Positions 11,936 to 23,962 of a stretch of 64,000 bases of DNA are shown piece by piece. The stretch covers positions 58,492,754 through 58,556,753 of the forward strand of contig NC_087065.1 in assembly GCF_963678635.1 (NCBI RefSeq), in the 5' to 3' direction. The stretch's first letter is position 1; the number at the start of each line of letters is the position of its first letter. This DNA is from Symsagittifera roscoffensis. Taxonomy: Eukaryota; Xenacoelomorpha; Acoela; Convolutidae. The translations under genes and the position numbers were made by a program. The notes under the pieces are model-generated. The model worked only from the letters and a program-made list of their open reading frames with translations, was not told where the DNA came from and searched no databases.

Positions 11936-14262
11936 TCACAGAGTGGTGTCCATCAGCGCGCTTGTACTGATCCGGGGTCCACGTCCAGAAACCCCCTTCC
12001 ACTTGCCTCGCACATAGTTAAAGCCTCGTCCCATCAGCGGTGTGCTCGACGCCCCACTTCCCTCTGTGGTCCTTGTAAGGTTCACTTCATCGAATGATGA
12101 GCTAGCGGGTACTCTGGGGGGTAGGTATATCTGCCCAGAGAACGAATCACCTCCGGAGGGTCCCTGGGGATAACTGTTGGGTCTTTGTGATCCACCCTCG
12201 TAGTTGGGGTCATATCTAGGTGGTGGCACCCCTCGATGTCGTCCTAGTGGCGCACAACAGTAGGAGTCCTCGAAGTCCGCGCCTCGTTGGCGACGCCTAT
12301 TAATTCCCAGTAAACGCGCCCTCCTTGAAAAACAACGCCAGTACACGCAGCCTAATTTTAAAAAGACTGCGACCAACAGCCAGATCACCAGTCCCAGTTG
12401 CACAGGTCCACTGCGCAACATCTGCCAATGAAAAAAGGTGTGTTTGCGTAAAATTTCATCAGCAAAGGGCTTGGCAATCTCCGATAGGGCTTCTTCGTCC
12501 ACCGACCCCTCTGGCAACTTGATCAGATTGAGTCGGAGTGCTTCGACCATCTCACTCCTCGCCTGCTCTCGTAAGATCTCCGGTATCATGACTCCTGGGA
12601 GGTTCTTTTCAGCTTCCTCCAAAGTCGCAAACAAGGTCCGGATCAACGGGTGTTGTCTGATCGTCACCGTTAATCCAGTCTCGTACTGGCAGGTCCGTGT
12701 ATCTGGCACTAGAACCAAAGCACCGTCTGGCGTTTCGATCCTACCATCGCAACTGGGTCGTAGAAGGCAACTTCTGCAACCGGATATGGGTTCACCCCTC
12801 TCCTTAGCTCCTCTGCTGTAGTTGAAAAGCGTATAATCATCGTCCCGTGAAGTTACCAAATAAGTTGAGTCGTCCAGGTACAACCGTGGGGATTTTTGGC
12901 AGAACAATCACCTCCTGAGGGCACAACTTCAACGCATTTGTAGGCAAGTCGAAGAAGAGACTTGCTAGACAAGATGATTCACTACTTCGGGACATCGCGA
13001 AAGGTCGGAAGCAAAGCGTCAACCGGCTGCTTCCACTGCAATGAGCTGAGATCACTTCTTCAGATACTTCTGCAAAGTTGTCCCGTCTCTCCGACACCAG
13101 CAAGTGTGTATTTACAAACTTATACTGAGTCGCTGTAGATCCCCCATTCGCCGGCTGGGGAAGAGGAGTCGTCCGATAGACATCGTGCAGGCCCATCGTG
13201 TGGTGTACAGGAATGTTAATCTAAACGTTGATCCCCGTTTCCGTGATCACCGTCGAATGCACCAACTCAAATCCATAGTACGTCATCAGTTCGTTCCTGG
13301 GTATAGCCTCTTGCATCTTATCCAACTGAATTCCATCTAAGATACTCGTCAGTACTTCCAGGGGAACAAGAGTAGCGGGAATATATCCTCGTGTCAAGGA
13401 ACTCAACGCATCGTCCAAGATATACCCGTAATTGTGTACTGCCATTTTGAACGCTATCAGTTCGGCTCTGATGGTGTCAAAAGTTCCATGGCACTATCTT
13501 ACAGGCACTTTTCTCCTTTCGTTAGTCGTCAGTCCCACCTAGAACATGCCTCAATAATCCCCTGAACAATTCGAAGTTTGCATTCGAGTCGTGCGATATC
13601 ATTTTCAGCTGGGTCTGCGTCTTTTTAAGAGAGTGGCCCAAAAAGTGCAACCTCTCCCCAGTCTCGAGTACGATGGTCCGGACAGCCCCATCCAAGAACG
13701 AAGCTTCGTTGCCCAGCTCATCCAAGTTCGAGTCTCCGTCACAAAGACCAAAGAAGAAGAAGTAGCGACAAAACCCTTCCTTGAGTATCGGAGCTAACAC
13801 TATGGCCGCCGCAACTCCTCCCAGCGCTGGCTTGATCCACCTTTTTGCTCTCGTGGAGCTCCTTTCGGGCTTGTCAACGAAGGTCGTAGCTCGGTTCTTC
13901 ATCTCGTAGAACACGGCCTCTATTTCACTAATTTCGTACTCAATGCCTTTGAATGCCAGGAAGGTTAGATTCACAAATGCTTCCGTAGTGATGTTGTCAC
14001 CGCAGATCTTGCCATCCCATTCTTTCCAGCGATCCGCCAACATATACTGATGTTCCTGGAAGGCTATATCGAGGAGTGTCCGATTAATCGCAGGGACCAC
14101 GGGGAATGGTACCGAAACCCAAGAAGTTTCCATTGCGCTCGCAATGATGAGGGGAGTCTCCGCCATGAACACTGCTCCGGCGGTATGGTTGATCGTCACT
14201 GCCGATGAGGGCCATACTCCAAGTAGCAAGAGGATTGCCAGCCCGACCAGCCATGAGTTCAA
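11936..14262 (-). pseudogene. env: env, envelope glycoprotein gene, broken
   Basis: This is the envelope gene of the provirus, lying after pol and broken into several frames. The first piece (14262-13522, 246 codons) starts with a hydrophobic signal peptide (residues 1-21), has four N-glycosylation sequons (near 25, 60, 90 and 98) and a furin-type site RAKR at 138-141 followed by a small-residue-rich hydrophobic stretch. Middle pieces lie at 13445-13221 and 13196-12837 in a second frame. The last piece (12907-11936, 323 codons) is in a third frame; its segment at about residues 168-190 is a membrane anchor, followed by a long tail. The layout of signal peptide, cleavage site and C-terminal anchor fits fusion-type Env proteins of insect and tunicate Ty3 elements. 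At least two frame changes plus stops make this copy inactive. Confidence 0.82.
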
Positions 14263-14552
14263 ATGTAGATTACAATTTACGATCTAAACAGCAATAATAA
14301 AAAAAAAGAAAGACTAAATGAATAAGACCGTCACATCCCTAAGTATCTGATTTTCCCCTGGAATTTGGAAAGCCTATAACCATTTAAGTATATCCATTAA
14401 TTTCATTAAAGATTTCCCTTAAGTTTTAAGTTTTGGTCTCCCCCTTCTGAAGTTATAGCAAATTTTTTTTTTTTGGAGGTCCTAATTTATCTAGCTAATA
14501 GGTATAACGGGGAAAGAAAGTTTTAATAGTGTTTGTCTGATTGGGGTTGGAG

Positions 14553-16121
14553 TTAGCCCCGCTCGAACTCGTCAATCCCAAAGCGAACAGGAGGTCGCCG
14601 TCTACGACTAGGTCGGCCCTCGCCCTCTGCCTCGTGCTCTCCCCTCAACTCCAAGGACTCGTTAGGTTCTGGTGGAGCAAGTTTCTGGTCCGCTGGCGCG
14701 TTCGGATGGTCGTCTTCCCTTCTGGTCTCCAGTTCGGCAGCGTCGTAAGTCTCCACTACTTCGGCTTCGATTTGGTTCGGATCCTCTATTGGGTTAGGGC
14801 TCTCTAGGGGTTCGTCGTTCAACCGGGCATTCGGAGGTAGTCGTGGGGTAGGTAACCTCAAGGGTCTTAACTTGTGGGTATCTCCAATAGCCATTTCCAA
14901 CTCGTCGTCTCTAATTCCAGGGTCGTCAAAGAATCTGACCGACCGTGAAGGGGTCGGACGCTTAGGGCGGGAAGCCTCGTTGGATTGCGGGTTCTCCTCT
15001 ACATACGGTTTCAACATGTTAAAATGCAAATACCGCACCTTTGCGGGGGTGGAGGGTTTGGCCACCTTGTAATTCACTTCAGAGACTTTGGCCAAGACCA
15101 CATAGGGCCCATCCCATGGTAAGAAGAACTTCTTCGACTTTATCTTCTCTTTCGCCCAAACCCACACTTTGTCTCCCGTCGCGTACGGTTCTCCGTGAAC
15201 TCTTTTCCGATATTGATCCTTTTGGCGTCGCTGATTAGTTCCCAGTAGCTCTCGAGCGCTGCTATGGGCGTCTCGGAATTGTTCGTCCAGCCATTCTACA
15301 AACCCATCCTGTGTCGGAACTTCGTCGTAGGGTTTTGGGTAGAACAGGTCGATTGGGTACTGGCATTCCTGTCCATGTACTAGATTGAAAGGGGTCGCAC
15401 CAGCTGTTCGGTGGATGGTAGTATTATAGACGAAATTCAAGCAGGGCAAAACTGTATCCCATGTCCGGGGGTTGTCCGCGCAGTACTTTGAAATGACGTC
15501 CGCAATTACCCTATTATGACGTTCTACCTGTCCATTGCCTTGGGGGTGGTACGGGGAAGTGCGGGATTTATCGATCCCCAGCAGACGGAACATTTCGAGG
15601 ATGAGATTGCTCCCAAAGTTCTTCCCTTGATCGGTGTGCAGGATGTTCGGTGCCCCAAACTTGAGTACCCAGTTCTCGACTATCTCCCGGGCCACCTCTG
15701 CCGAATCCGTGGATACAAGTGGGACGGCAATTGCATACTTCGTGAACAAGTCCGTCATTATTAATATGTGCTTCGCACGAGACTTTGCTGCCAACGTCAC
15801 GGGCCCTAGGATGTCCGCCGCCAATGTGTTGAATCGGATCCCCACTTTAAACGGGACAAGCCCAGCGACCCTCTTTTTTTCTCATGTGCTCCGCGCTGCA
15901 CAAATGAGGCACCATTGTATCTTCTTCTCCACGTCTGTCCTCATGGTGGGCCACCAGAACCGTTGACGAATTCGAGCGAGGGTCTTCTCAACTGCAAAGT
16001 GTCCGCCGCTAATCTGCGAGGAGTGCAGCTGGTTGAGGATCTCCTTCCTCCCGGTTGCAGGAACAATCGTCTGCAATACCGGACGCAAGTCATCCCTTGG
16101 GAACCATTTTTTATAGAGCAC
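14553..16121 (-). pseudogene. pol: pol 3' part: integrase, broken
   Basis: The integrase part of pol begins with an HHCC zinc-binding region (16121-15882, two His then the CLIC pair). An in-frame TGA at 15882 is followed by the catalytic core (15845-14553, 430 codons). In the latter piece the catalytic residues are D11, D72 and E108, giving the DD35E spacing, followed by HNRV typical of Ty3 integrases. A WDGPYVV segment near residue 245 is the GPY/F module used in target-site choice. The C-terminal 150 residues are Pro/Glu-rich and low in complexity. It would integrate the cDNA in the nucleus; this copy cannot because of the stop. It lies in the same frame as protease and RT. Confidence 0.9.
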
Positions 16122-16153
16122 CCCCCCCCCCTCGGATACTTAGTTCGTTCCAT

Positions 16154-17408
16154 CTAGACCAGTAAGCTAGAGCCTCGGGTCCGTACTGTATCGCCTGCTC
16201 TTTGGGAATGAGGTTTTTTCCCCAGAGATGGCATATCGCCCGCGTCGCCTTCCAACTCCGCCCAATAGAACACCTGAGACATCGCGTCATCCTCTTTTTG
16301 CAGAGTCGATATTTCAGAGGGCGTCCGTTCCCAGGTAATCGTTTCTTCCTCGTCCTCTTCCTGGGTCTCGCTGATCATTGAGAGTTTCGACTTGGTGCTG
16401 CTTTGCTTTCTGTAAGGCCAATTCTGTAAGGCCAATTATGCAAGACCCGAATGCCATCTCCTTCTCCCCTGGCATCCAGTCGGGCCCTTCTTTTAGCATC
16501 CTGGAAAGGCCATCCGCGTTTCCATGTTTAGCCCCAGCTCTGTGGACTACATTGAAGTCAAACTCTTGAAGTTGCTGTTGCATTCGGAAGGTCATTCCAT
16601 CGGGTTCCTTCTGCCTAAAGAGCCATTGAAGGCTGGAGTGGTCGGTGCGAAGGACAAATTTTACCCCCCAGATGTAGGGTTTGAACCATTTCACCGCTTG
16701 CACCACAGCCAAGGCTTCTCGTTTAGTCGTTGAGTAATTTGTCTCTGTTTTTGATAGTACCCTGCTAGCGTACACAAGTGGTCTCTCCTCCCCGTTGATG
16801 ACGTTCGAGAGTACAGCGCCCAAGCTGGTATTGCTCGCATCCGTGTCCCTTATAAAGGTTCCCGTGTAGTCAGGAAATTCCAGAACTGGGGCCGTAATAA
16901 GCTCTTTCCGTAATCTATCGAAGGCTGTCTGACATTCGTCGTTCCAGATAAAGGGCACCTTCTTTTTCGTCAAAGAGGACAGGGGACTCGCAATCCCGGC
17001 AAAGTCCTTCACAAATCGACGGTAGTAATTGCAGAATCCGAGGAAAGACCTCGCCCCCTTTACTGTTTTGGGCACTGGCCAGTTCTCAGCCACTTCAACT
17101 TTCTTGGGATCCACTTGGATACCTTCGTTTCCAATTATGTGGCTCAAATAAGTCACCTCCTTCTGTACCAACCTGCATTTCTTCGGCTTTCAAATTTGCC
17201 TCCCTTAGCAGCTGGAGGTAGCCTTCAGGTGTGCAAAATGGTTGTCTTCGCACTTGCTATACACCAGCACATCATCGAGGAATACTAGGGCCCACTTCCA
17301 CAGGTGGTCCCGAAACAATTCATTCATGAGGCGCTGAAACGTTCTCGGAGCATTGGACAGCCCAAAGGGCATCATAGCGTACTCATAGAATCCTCCATCC
17401 GGTGTCAC
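16154..17408 (-). pseudogene. pol: pol middle part: RT palm/thumb and RNase H, broken
   Basis: 17408-17205 holds the RT palm with the catalytic FLDD box (FLDDVLVYS) preceded by MPFGLSNAP. It is joined across a short out-of-frame segment at about 17165-17225 (two compensating indels) to 17171-16314. That piece carries the RT connection (FLGFCNYYRRFVKDF) and an RNase H with acidic residues in DTDAS, REALAV, TDHSSLQW and GNADGLSR. After RNase H a second pair of frame changes between about 16400 and 16230 runs through an acidic linker before the integrase zinc region. The order RT-RH-IN is that of Ty3/gypsy. Confidence 0.88.
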
Positions 17409-17429
17409 AAAGGCTGTCTTGTGTCGGTC

Positions 17430-18857
17430 TTACTCGGCTACAGGCACTTGCCAATACCCACTCGCCAGGTCGAGGGAAGAGAAGCACTTCTGCCCGTTAA
17501 GAGCATCGAACGTTTGATGTATCTTCGGAATCGGAAATGCGTCCTTGACCGTTACATCATTCAGCTTCCGATAATCCACACAGAACCGCCAACTCCCGTC
17601 TTTCTTCGTTTGCAAGACAATTGGTGCACTATAAGGGCTTTTTGAAGGTTGGATCACCCCTTTCTCCAGCATGCTCTTAACTTCGTCCCTGATGATCGGC
17701 ATCTTTGCGGAAGATGTTCGATGGGGGGGAATCTTGATAGGGCCCGAGTCTCCAGTATCAATCCGATGTGTCACTAATTTAGTTTGGCCAAGTTCGGCAT
17801 CTGTCAAAGCGAACACATCTCTATAAGTACGGATCAACTGTTTCAGCCGGTCCCTCTCCGTTCCTGTCACCTCGGGAGCTGCTAGTTCTAGAATCTTCTC
17901 TATATGTTCATCTAGATGTCGTTTAGCCTGTACTTGAAAGTCCATCGACCCTTCCTCTTGCATTCCCTGCACCTCGTGGTCCTGATTGACGGGGGGCCAA
18001 CCTTCTACAACATCCCCCATTGCATATGATGACTCAACGTTTGACCCACCAAGAGGAGTGTGTGGTTCGGTTAAGGGGGTACTGTGCGACGAGTTTACGT
18101 CCCAGTAATTATCGTCCTCTGGCGGGTGTTTAGGGTATGAGGTCACCTTCAATATTTCATATTGCAGGGGAACTATAGATCCCTCTTTCCGTCCCGTCCA
18201 GAGGTTGTCACACTGAAAATCTAACGAGCATTCATGCTCCTTTAAAGACCGAAGTCCTATGATCATTTCCGCTTTCAGCTCAGGCACCACCAGGGCTTCG
18301 ACCTCATCGTCGATTGACCCTAGCTCCAAGTTAGCCGTCACCCATCCCCCGACTCCCACTTGCCTTCCATCCGCTGTTTCTAGTGTCCCTTTGTAGGGCC
18401 GTAACGGTGGGGCTGTAGTCAAATTATGGTACACCTCGCTTCGTATTAGGTTGATCGTAGCTCCCGTATCCACTAGTGCTTTTACCGGTAGCCCGCCCAA
18501 AATCGCTTCCGCTATTAGCCCGAATGGTGCTTCAGGCACTCGGCAAACACTCACGAATTCCAATGAACTCTCTGTCTGACACTGGATACTCGTAAGTTGT
18601 TTAGGTTCTTCCTGTCGACTGGGGGTCGTTTGGTGGACTAAAGTCTGAACCTGCTCTGTTCCTCGAAAGTCTTCGCCTCTCATTTGCACCTGAGGGCTCG
18701 TCGTGGGGTCCAAGCGGTACATAGAGGGGTTGGAAGTGGGGGATGGGTGATTTACTCGCTGTTGATTCTTTATCTGGGCCGGGACAAAACCTCCCTGATG
18801 CATATTCAATGCCCCGGCCCTTGGTAGTTTAAATGATCCAAATTCTTCTGGGGGCAC
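17430..18857 (-). pseudogene. pol: pol 5' part: retropepsin and RT fingers, ends at a stop
   Basis: This 475-codon frame lies one base back (-1) relative to gag and overlaps its end. A retropepsin with active-site DTGA at residues 130-133 comes after a Gln/Pro-rich linker. The RT starts near residue 385 with PSKSPYSAPIVL, KKDGSWRFCVDYRKLN and the first catalytic Asp in FSSLDLASGYWQVPV. The frame ends at a TAA (17430-17432) where RT continues without a shift into the next piece, so this is a nonsense mutation inside RT. Expression would need -1 frameshifting at 18827-18833. Confidence 0.9.
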
Positions 18858-19909
18858 TCCTTCGCAAAATGACCTGCCTGGCCGCAGCCAAAACAGTTCC
18901 CACGGGGTATCTGGTTTTTCATTCCGTAACGACCTCCAAGGCCAGGAGATAAGTTCGATCTATTCTCGCCGGGTTGGGGTTCGTATAGTTGTCGGGGTCG
19001 TTGGGAAGGTTCCCACCGCGGTGAGTTTTCCGGGTGGGGGACGGGGATGATAGAATTAACAAACCTACCCATCATGGCCGTCATGTTCTGCATCTGAGCT
19101 AACAGATCATTCTGGACACTCACCAGTTGGTCGATGCGGGGGTCATTGCTCGCCTGCTGACGTCCCTGACTAGATCCCACGGGTTGGTTTCGAGGGATCT
19201 GTCCGCCTACACTCCGACCAGCCTCAGCACCCGGCTCTGGGACATTTTCGGCAAGCCTCGCAAGGTGCATCTTTCTCCGGTTCCGGGCCCTGGACGTTTT
19301 ATTCACAAGATCCAAGGCTTGGGCGCGGGCAACTACTTGCACTAGGCTTCCTAGATCTTCTCGCAGAAGTAGGTCTTGAAGGTCCACGTCAAATAGCCCG
19401 TCTATGAACTGTTCTCGGTTCATATCGTCTCGAGCTTGAGCTCCCAGATTTCCATCAGCAACATCTCCAAGTGATCGGATTCGCCGAGAGAATTTCCTCA
19501 AGCCCTCCTTGTCTCCTTGCATCAGACTTTTGAACTCCGCCCTAGCCGCTGCTTGAGTTTGGAAGGGCATTATACGCTGGTCTAGTTCGGCCAGCATCCG
19601 TGCAAGTGTTGGCGCTGGGAAACCGTCTTCCTCCTCTCTGAAGTGGGCTGGCATGCTGGTAAATTCATCCAGAGCTTATCCTGTCAGACACGTAGGCAAC
19701 ACCATCCGAGCCTGTTCATCTTCCCATCTGTTAGCATCCGCAACCCAGGCGAAATGCTTCCTCCAGTCGGCCCAGTTCTGATAGCTACTGGAGGGAAACC
19801 GATCGGGGCGAATGGTGCCAAAGCCAAAGACTCCTTGCAGCCTGTCCAAAGCATTCGCTGCCGCCACAGAAGTCTCTGCCAATGCAGCTCTATCGTCGTC
19901 GTTCATCAT
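18806..19909 (-). pseudogene. gag: gag, nucleocapsid/capsid gene with one internal stop
   Basis: Gag begins at the ATG at 19909 just after the PBS region and runs in one frame to 18806, interrupted by a TAA at 19676-19678. The reading continues directly after the stop, so this is a single nonsense change. The N-terminal half is a capsid-like region with WRKHFAWVADANRWEDEQA and later FSRRIRSLGD; the C-terminal part ends in one CCHC zinc knuckle (CFGCGQAGHFAKEC) that would bind genomic RNA. The product would assemble cytoplasmic particles. The last 52 bases overlap pol. Confidence 0.88.
18827..18833 (-). promoter_or_regulatory. -1 ribosomal frameshift slippery heptamer U_UUA_AAC
   Basis: Within the gag-pol overlap the minus strand reads T TTA AAC in the gag frame (codons CAT TTA AAC), a classic -1 slippery heptamer. 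Slippage puts ribosomes exactly in the frame that continues through protease. A G/C-rich segment (CCAAGGGCCGGGGC) follows a few bases downstream and could supply the stimulatory structure. Confidence 0.8.
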
Positions 19910-19964
19910 CGTGTTTGCTCACGGGATGGTTGTTCGTTCGTTTGCAACTTCAGTCTAGGACAAA

Positions 19965-19982
19965 GCCCACCCAGGAGCGCCA
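19965..19982 (-). promoter_or_regulatory. Primer-binding site, tRNA-Asn type
   Basis: One base after the 5' LTR the minus strand reads TGGCGCTCCTGGGTGGGC. It is complementary to a tRNA 3' end GCCCACCCAGGAGCGCCA. The G discriminator and CCCACCCAGG T-arm side resemble eukaryotic tRNA-Asn; the exact host tRNA is not in the window. Confidence 0.75.
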
Positions 19983-19983
19983 A

Positions 19984-21310
19984 TGTCGTCTTTAGGATTT
20001 CCACACACGGTCTTGCGAAGCTTTCCCTTGTACCGTGCTAAAGCAGGGGACACTAAGGCTCGGTATTAACGACAATCCCGAAAGGGTTATGTTAGTAGTG
20101 AGTTGTCCTCTACTGTATTCTATTGCTCCCCCTTGGTCAGTGATGCTCTTGCTCGCTATATCTCGCTTGAAGTCGCGTACAACGAATTCCTTTCTTTCAA
20201 ATGAATTCAATATATATAAGTCTGAATACAAAGGGCCTACTAGTTCGGCCAGAGTATAATTCATTAATATACAAAAGAATGGTTTGCGATCTGTACACGC
20301 TTAACAATTTCTTCGGCGTACTCGGTCAGTACACGCGTCGACTAAGCTCTCCGACTTTTGCTAGCTTCTACTCTAACTAATATTCCACAAGGCAATTCGG
20401 TTTGCGTTCTTACTCCACTCGCTGTGAAACAATTAACTGATGAGTTCAGATAGTGACCACAACTGGGACCTACTGAATCTTACGTTCGTTAACTCGTTCA
20501 CCCTTCAAAATCCGCTCTCGAACCTCCACTTCTTATCTCTATTTGCGCTCCGTTTTTGTTAAAGTCACGGCACTTCATATCGGTGTTGTCATCCCCTTAA
20601 GCACAACCGCCCCCTATGGTTTTCCCTTTTACCTAATCCCTCTGTCAAAGCTGACGGGTTCCAAGTCCGGGGTTTTTATCGACTTGTTCACGTTTCGTAA
20701 ATACATCCCCCTGCGGTTGGTATCGTAAATCGGGTAAGTAACCGAAGTCGTATGAGTCTTATCAGTTAAATCCGCCCCTACGCTACTTACTTAAATACCA
20801 ATTGACTTCGGTGTCAAATCTTGACCCAAGCAACAAAGTCGTACGATCCCAATAAACTAATCATAATCCGATTTTGAACCAAATTTACTAATATTTTCCC
20901 TATCGTGTTAGGATAAAATACACGGTCGGGGATAAGTTTTGCTTTTATACTCGGTTGTACCTCCATGACCCAATTTACCCTAGGCACATAGTTCCGTGCA
21001 TGTACAATCCCATAACAATTAGCTACCTACAGGTATGAACCGTTTTCCATTTTCTTAATCCCAGCCAGAGTTAGAGGGGGAAATGTCCGGGTAAAAGTGC
21101 ATTTTTCTTGGATTTTATTTCTACTACTTTATTTAGCTTTAAGTCCACTTTTCAATCTTTCTACTTTGTTTACCCTTAGCTAACAGCCATCCGATTAAGC
21201 TATTTAGACCTCATAACGAAAAATGAAATACCTAAACGTAAACCAAGGTAACGATACCCAAGCAGAAAATACGCTAAGTCGAAAAATTTGCTAGAATTAC
21301 CAATTCTACA
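19984..21310 (-). repeat. 5' LTR of the Ty3/gypsy provirus
   Basis: This 1327-bp direct copy of 9119-10445 carries the same TATA-like run on the minus strand near 20210-20218. It would hold the promoter for the proviral transcript heading toward lower coordinates. Differences from the 3' LTR cluster in the first 90 and around 20395-20400 positions. Confidence 0.92.
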
Positions 21311-21315
21311 CAAAT
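21311..21315. repeat. Target-site duplication CAAAT, right
   Basis: CAAAT follows the LTR end CTACA at 21310 and matches 9114-9118 exactly. Confidence 0.9.
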
Positions 21316-23051
21316 CAATGATACCGGATATATCCACATGAGCTGTGGGACTTTCACTTTCGGTCTGCTAAAGAAAACAATCGACCTTCTTTGATTCATT
21401 GCACTGATACGTGAAAACTGAAAAACGCATTTAAAAAACTCTTTAAAAAACGCATTACTTTTTATTTCGCATTGTTTTTGTATGAATTCAGCTGTAAAGA
21501 TGTCCCCATGCCAATTTTACTATGGATTCATTCTAAAAACTATGTACAACTCAATTAACTCGATACAACGAAGCCTATTAGCGGAATAAGATTAGGCGAA
21601 GCCTTATAAAGCCAAAAAAAGTTAAAAGAAACTTGATGATAGTGTCTTCACTCAATGCACCGCGAATGCTAAGTTCAACAGTTTGATTGAGCGTACACTC
21701 AAAATGCTAACATGCTCTAAATAAGTCTTTTGCAACAGAAAAGCACAGTAGATGAATGAGTCGAGATGAGTCCTGTGAACGAAGTTATTATCTGGAAAAA
21801 AGTCTAGTACCCGATCGCAATACCATTGCTTAAAGCAAGGGTAATGATAAGGGTTTTTTCTAATTTGCCCCCGGCCCAACCCCATCTGTCACTCTTGGGC
21901 TTCTTTTTCCGTGGGGAGAAAGATGTCACCGATTTTGCCACAGCCGATCCCACCTTGAGGAGGGGTATGGTATTTGGACCCCTGCAACCGTGACCGATAA
22001 GGGTGATCGGAACATTCTCTGTCACTTTCACAGCAACCGTGTATCAGATTTTTCGAAGTATATCCATATTTTTCGAAAGAAAAAAACGAAAACAAATACC
22101 TATATTAACCCTTAAAACAAAAATTTGAAAAGGGAACATACTTGTAGTCCTGCTAAAAATTATATTCACTTGCCTCATCATAATCCTCTCCGACAAAATT
22201 TTAGGCATGTTTGCATTTCAAATACTTCTTCGATTCGGCAGTGTTGATGTATAAATTTTGTATAGTATCAGTTATTTTTTTTCAGATATTGTTTTATTTG
22301 ATTCAAAATATTTCGATTAAGCCGCCTGGTATTGCATCGTATTAAGTAAGAGCGAAAAGAATTCCATGCCAAATTGTACCGTTACGAGCGCAATGGGGAT
22401 CGATCGTTTAGCAGATCAATCTTTTAGCCTAACAAAGGGAAAATTGAGTCTTTTAGAAGACCAGCGTAATAAAGCGATACATGATTGATCGAAACTCAAA
22501 TGACGCTTCAGTCTGGGATCAAGCTTCCCCAATCAAGACAACTACTTCAAAGACAACAGTCTATATTAGCGGCAAAACAAAGATTTACGCTCACAACACT
22601 AGTGTTTAATTGAAGCGCATCGGAGCAAGCGGTCACTAATCGCCGCTGCGTTTGAACTTAGCTTTCTGAGTTTAAAAATAATCCGAGTCTGCTAAAAGAT
22701 TGGTCTGCTAAAAAAAACCGGTTGCCAAAATCCCTAGCAGCGAGCGCAATAAAAGAACATATGCCTTAACATGCTTTATTTGGCTACAAAAATCAACACT
22801 ACTAACTGCAGAGGTTTTAAAACAATTTTGAAACCCCTATACCACTTGAGATGGCTGCAGAAAACTGGGTCAAATTGTATTTTTCTTCCATTCGGCTCCA
22901 AGCTTTGAAACTCTAAGTGCATTTTTCATTAAATTCACGCCATTTGCACTTTTTTTTACTGGGACGCGTGATGTGCATTGCATTCGGCAAACAAATTTTA
23001 ATCGAACTTCAAACTACAAAAAAAAAACTAAATTTGAGTACCAACAGTTTG
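21316..23051. other. AT-rich intergenic region
   Basis: This stretch lies between the Ty3 provirus and a solo LTR. It contains the second copy of the dispersed repeat (21625-21700, matching 8431-8503). I see no convincing gene; the open frames here are short and without domains. Confidence 0.55.
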
Positions 23052-23962
23052 TGTGACATTCGACCAGAATGGACGAAAATGCAATCTCGGATTATTAGCA
23101 GCTAACCTTCCGAATTAACAGTTTTGGAGTATTAACGGTGTTATTCAGACGATTGGACGAATCGTGAAGGCTAGAACACTCTGGTATTTTTAATTTTTTT
23201 AAATTTCGAATGATGACGTCATATTTCTGAGAAACGTCAAAAACGACCATTTTGGAAGAAATCTGAAATAAAAACAGAACAACAATAGTTGCGACGGCGA
23301 CAACAACGATAATCGCGATAAAAAACCATAACGAGAATTGAACGAGAAGCAGAAATAGCAGAGACCGCTCCGAGTTGCAACGATTGTGTCGCTACAATCG
23401 TTCCAAGGCCATTCACACTAACGGTGAAGGGTGGAAACAAGCCTTCCGGAGAGGAGATAAGGGTGTTATTTGCCCGGATTCAAGAATCCGGAGGGGTCTC
23501 GGGACTGGAACTTATATCATTTTATACAAACTTTTAGCTTCCCTATGTCCTGAATTGCATTTATTTAACATCTGAATTCATTTTCCGACGATGAGAAGCT
23601 AGGAGCTAAGGGAAAGGGTTGATCCATCTTCGATGGAGACGATGATTTTTCTCTACTGAACAAAAACAATAGTAATATAACAAATAGTAGTAGCCCTGTT
23701 TTTAGGAGTGACCTCGTGGCCTGGGGATACTGAGACCCAGCCATGAGCTCACTAATTTTGCATGTAAGTAAGTTAATTTGAGTGTTTTGACCGAAGCCGA
23801 AAGCAGTAACGTTTTTGTCGACCCGATGTTACAAAGACCACCAAAAGAACTGGCTTTGGTAGAGACGGTGAAAAGCATGTAGAACTTAGTTTAGACGCTG
23901 GCCAGTCGTTTTATAGCTTGGCTTTATTTTCCGCGGATATGTACTTCCGGGCGAATATTACA
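23052..23962 (+). repeat. Solo LTR of the element B family
   Basis: This 911-bp LTR begins TGTGACATTCG and ends GCGAATATTACA, with near-perfect 11-bp terminal inverted repeats. It matches the LTRs at 26875-27448 and 41193-42080. TTG flanks both sides (TTGT if the first LTR base is counted as part of the duplication). No PBS or PPT adjoins it, so it is a solo LTR. It contains the TCCGGAGGGGTC motif (23487-23498) and the hairpin TCCAT-CTTCG-ATGGA (23623-23637). It is the longest copy in the window. Confidence 0.85.

Larger units (their letters stand above)
9119..21310 (-). mobile_element. Env-bearing Ty3/gypsy provirus (errantivirus-like), defective
   Basis: This 12,192-bp provirus is transcribed on the minus strand. 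In transcript order it holds the 5' LTR (21310-19984), PBS, gag, pol (protease, RT, RNase H, integrase), env, an extra 144-codon frame, PPT and the 3' LTR (10445-9119). The LTRs are both 1327 bp and differ at about 18 positions by eye (roughly 1.4%), so insertion is fairly recent on an evolutionary scale. Every gene carries at least one stop or frameshift, so the copy is dead. The order gag-pol-env with an integrase carrying a GPY/F-type C-terminus fits Ty3/gypsy lineages that acquired env. Which host clade's env lineage it belongs to is not resolved. Confidence 0.93.

Noticed and set aside
12438-12821. 127-codon plus-strand frame
   Set aside because: It lies antisense to env coding sequence and has no domain.
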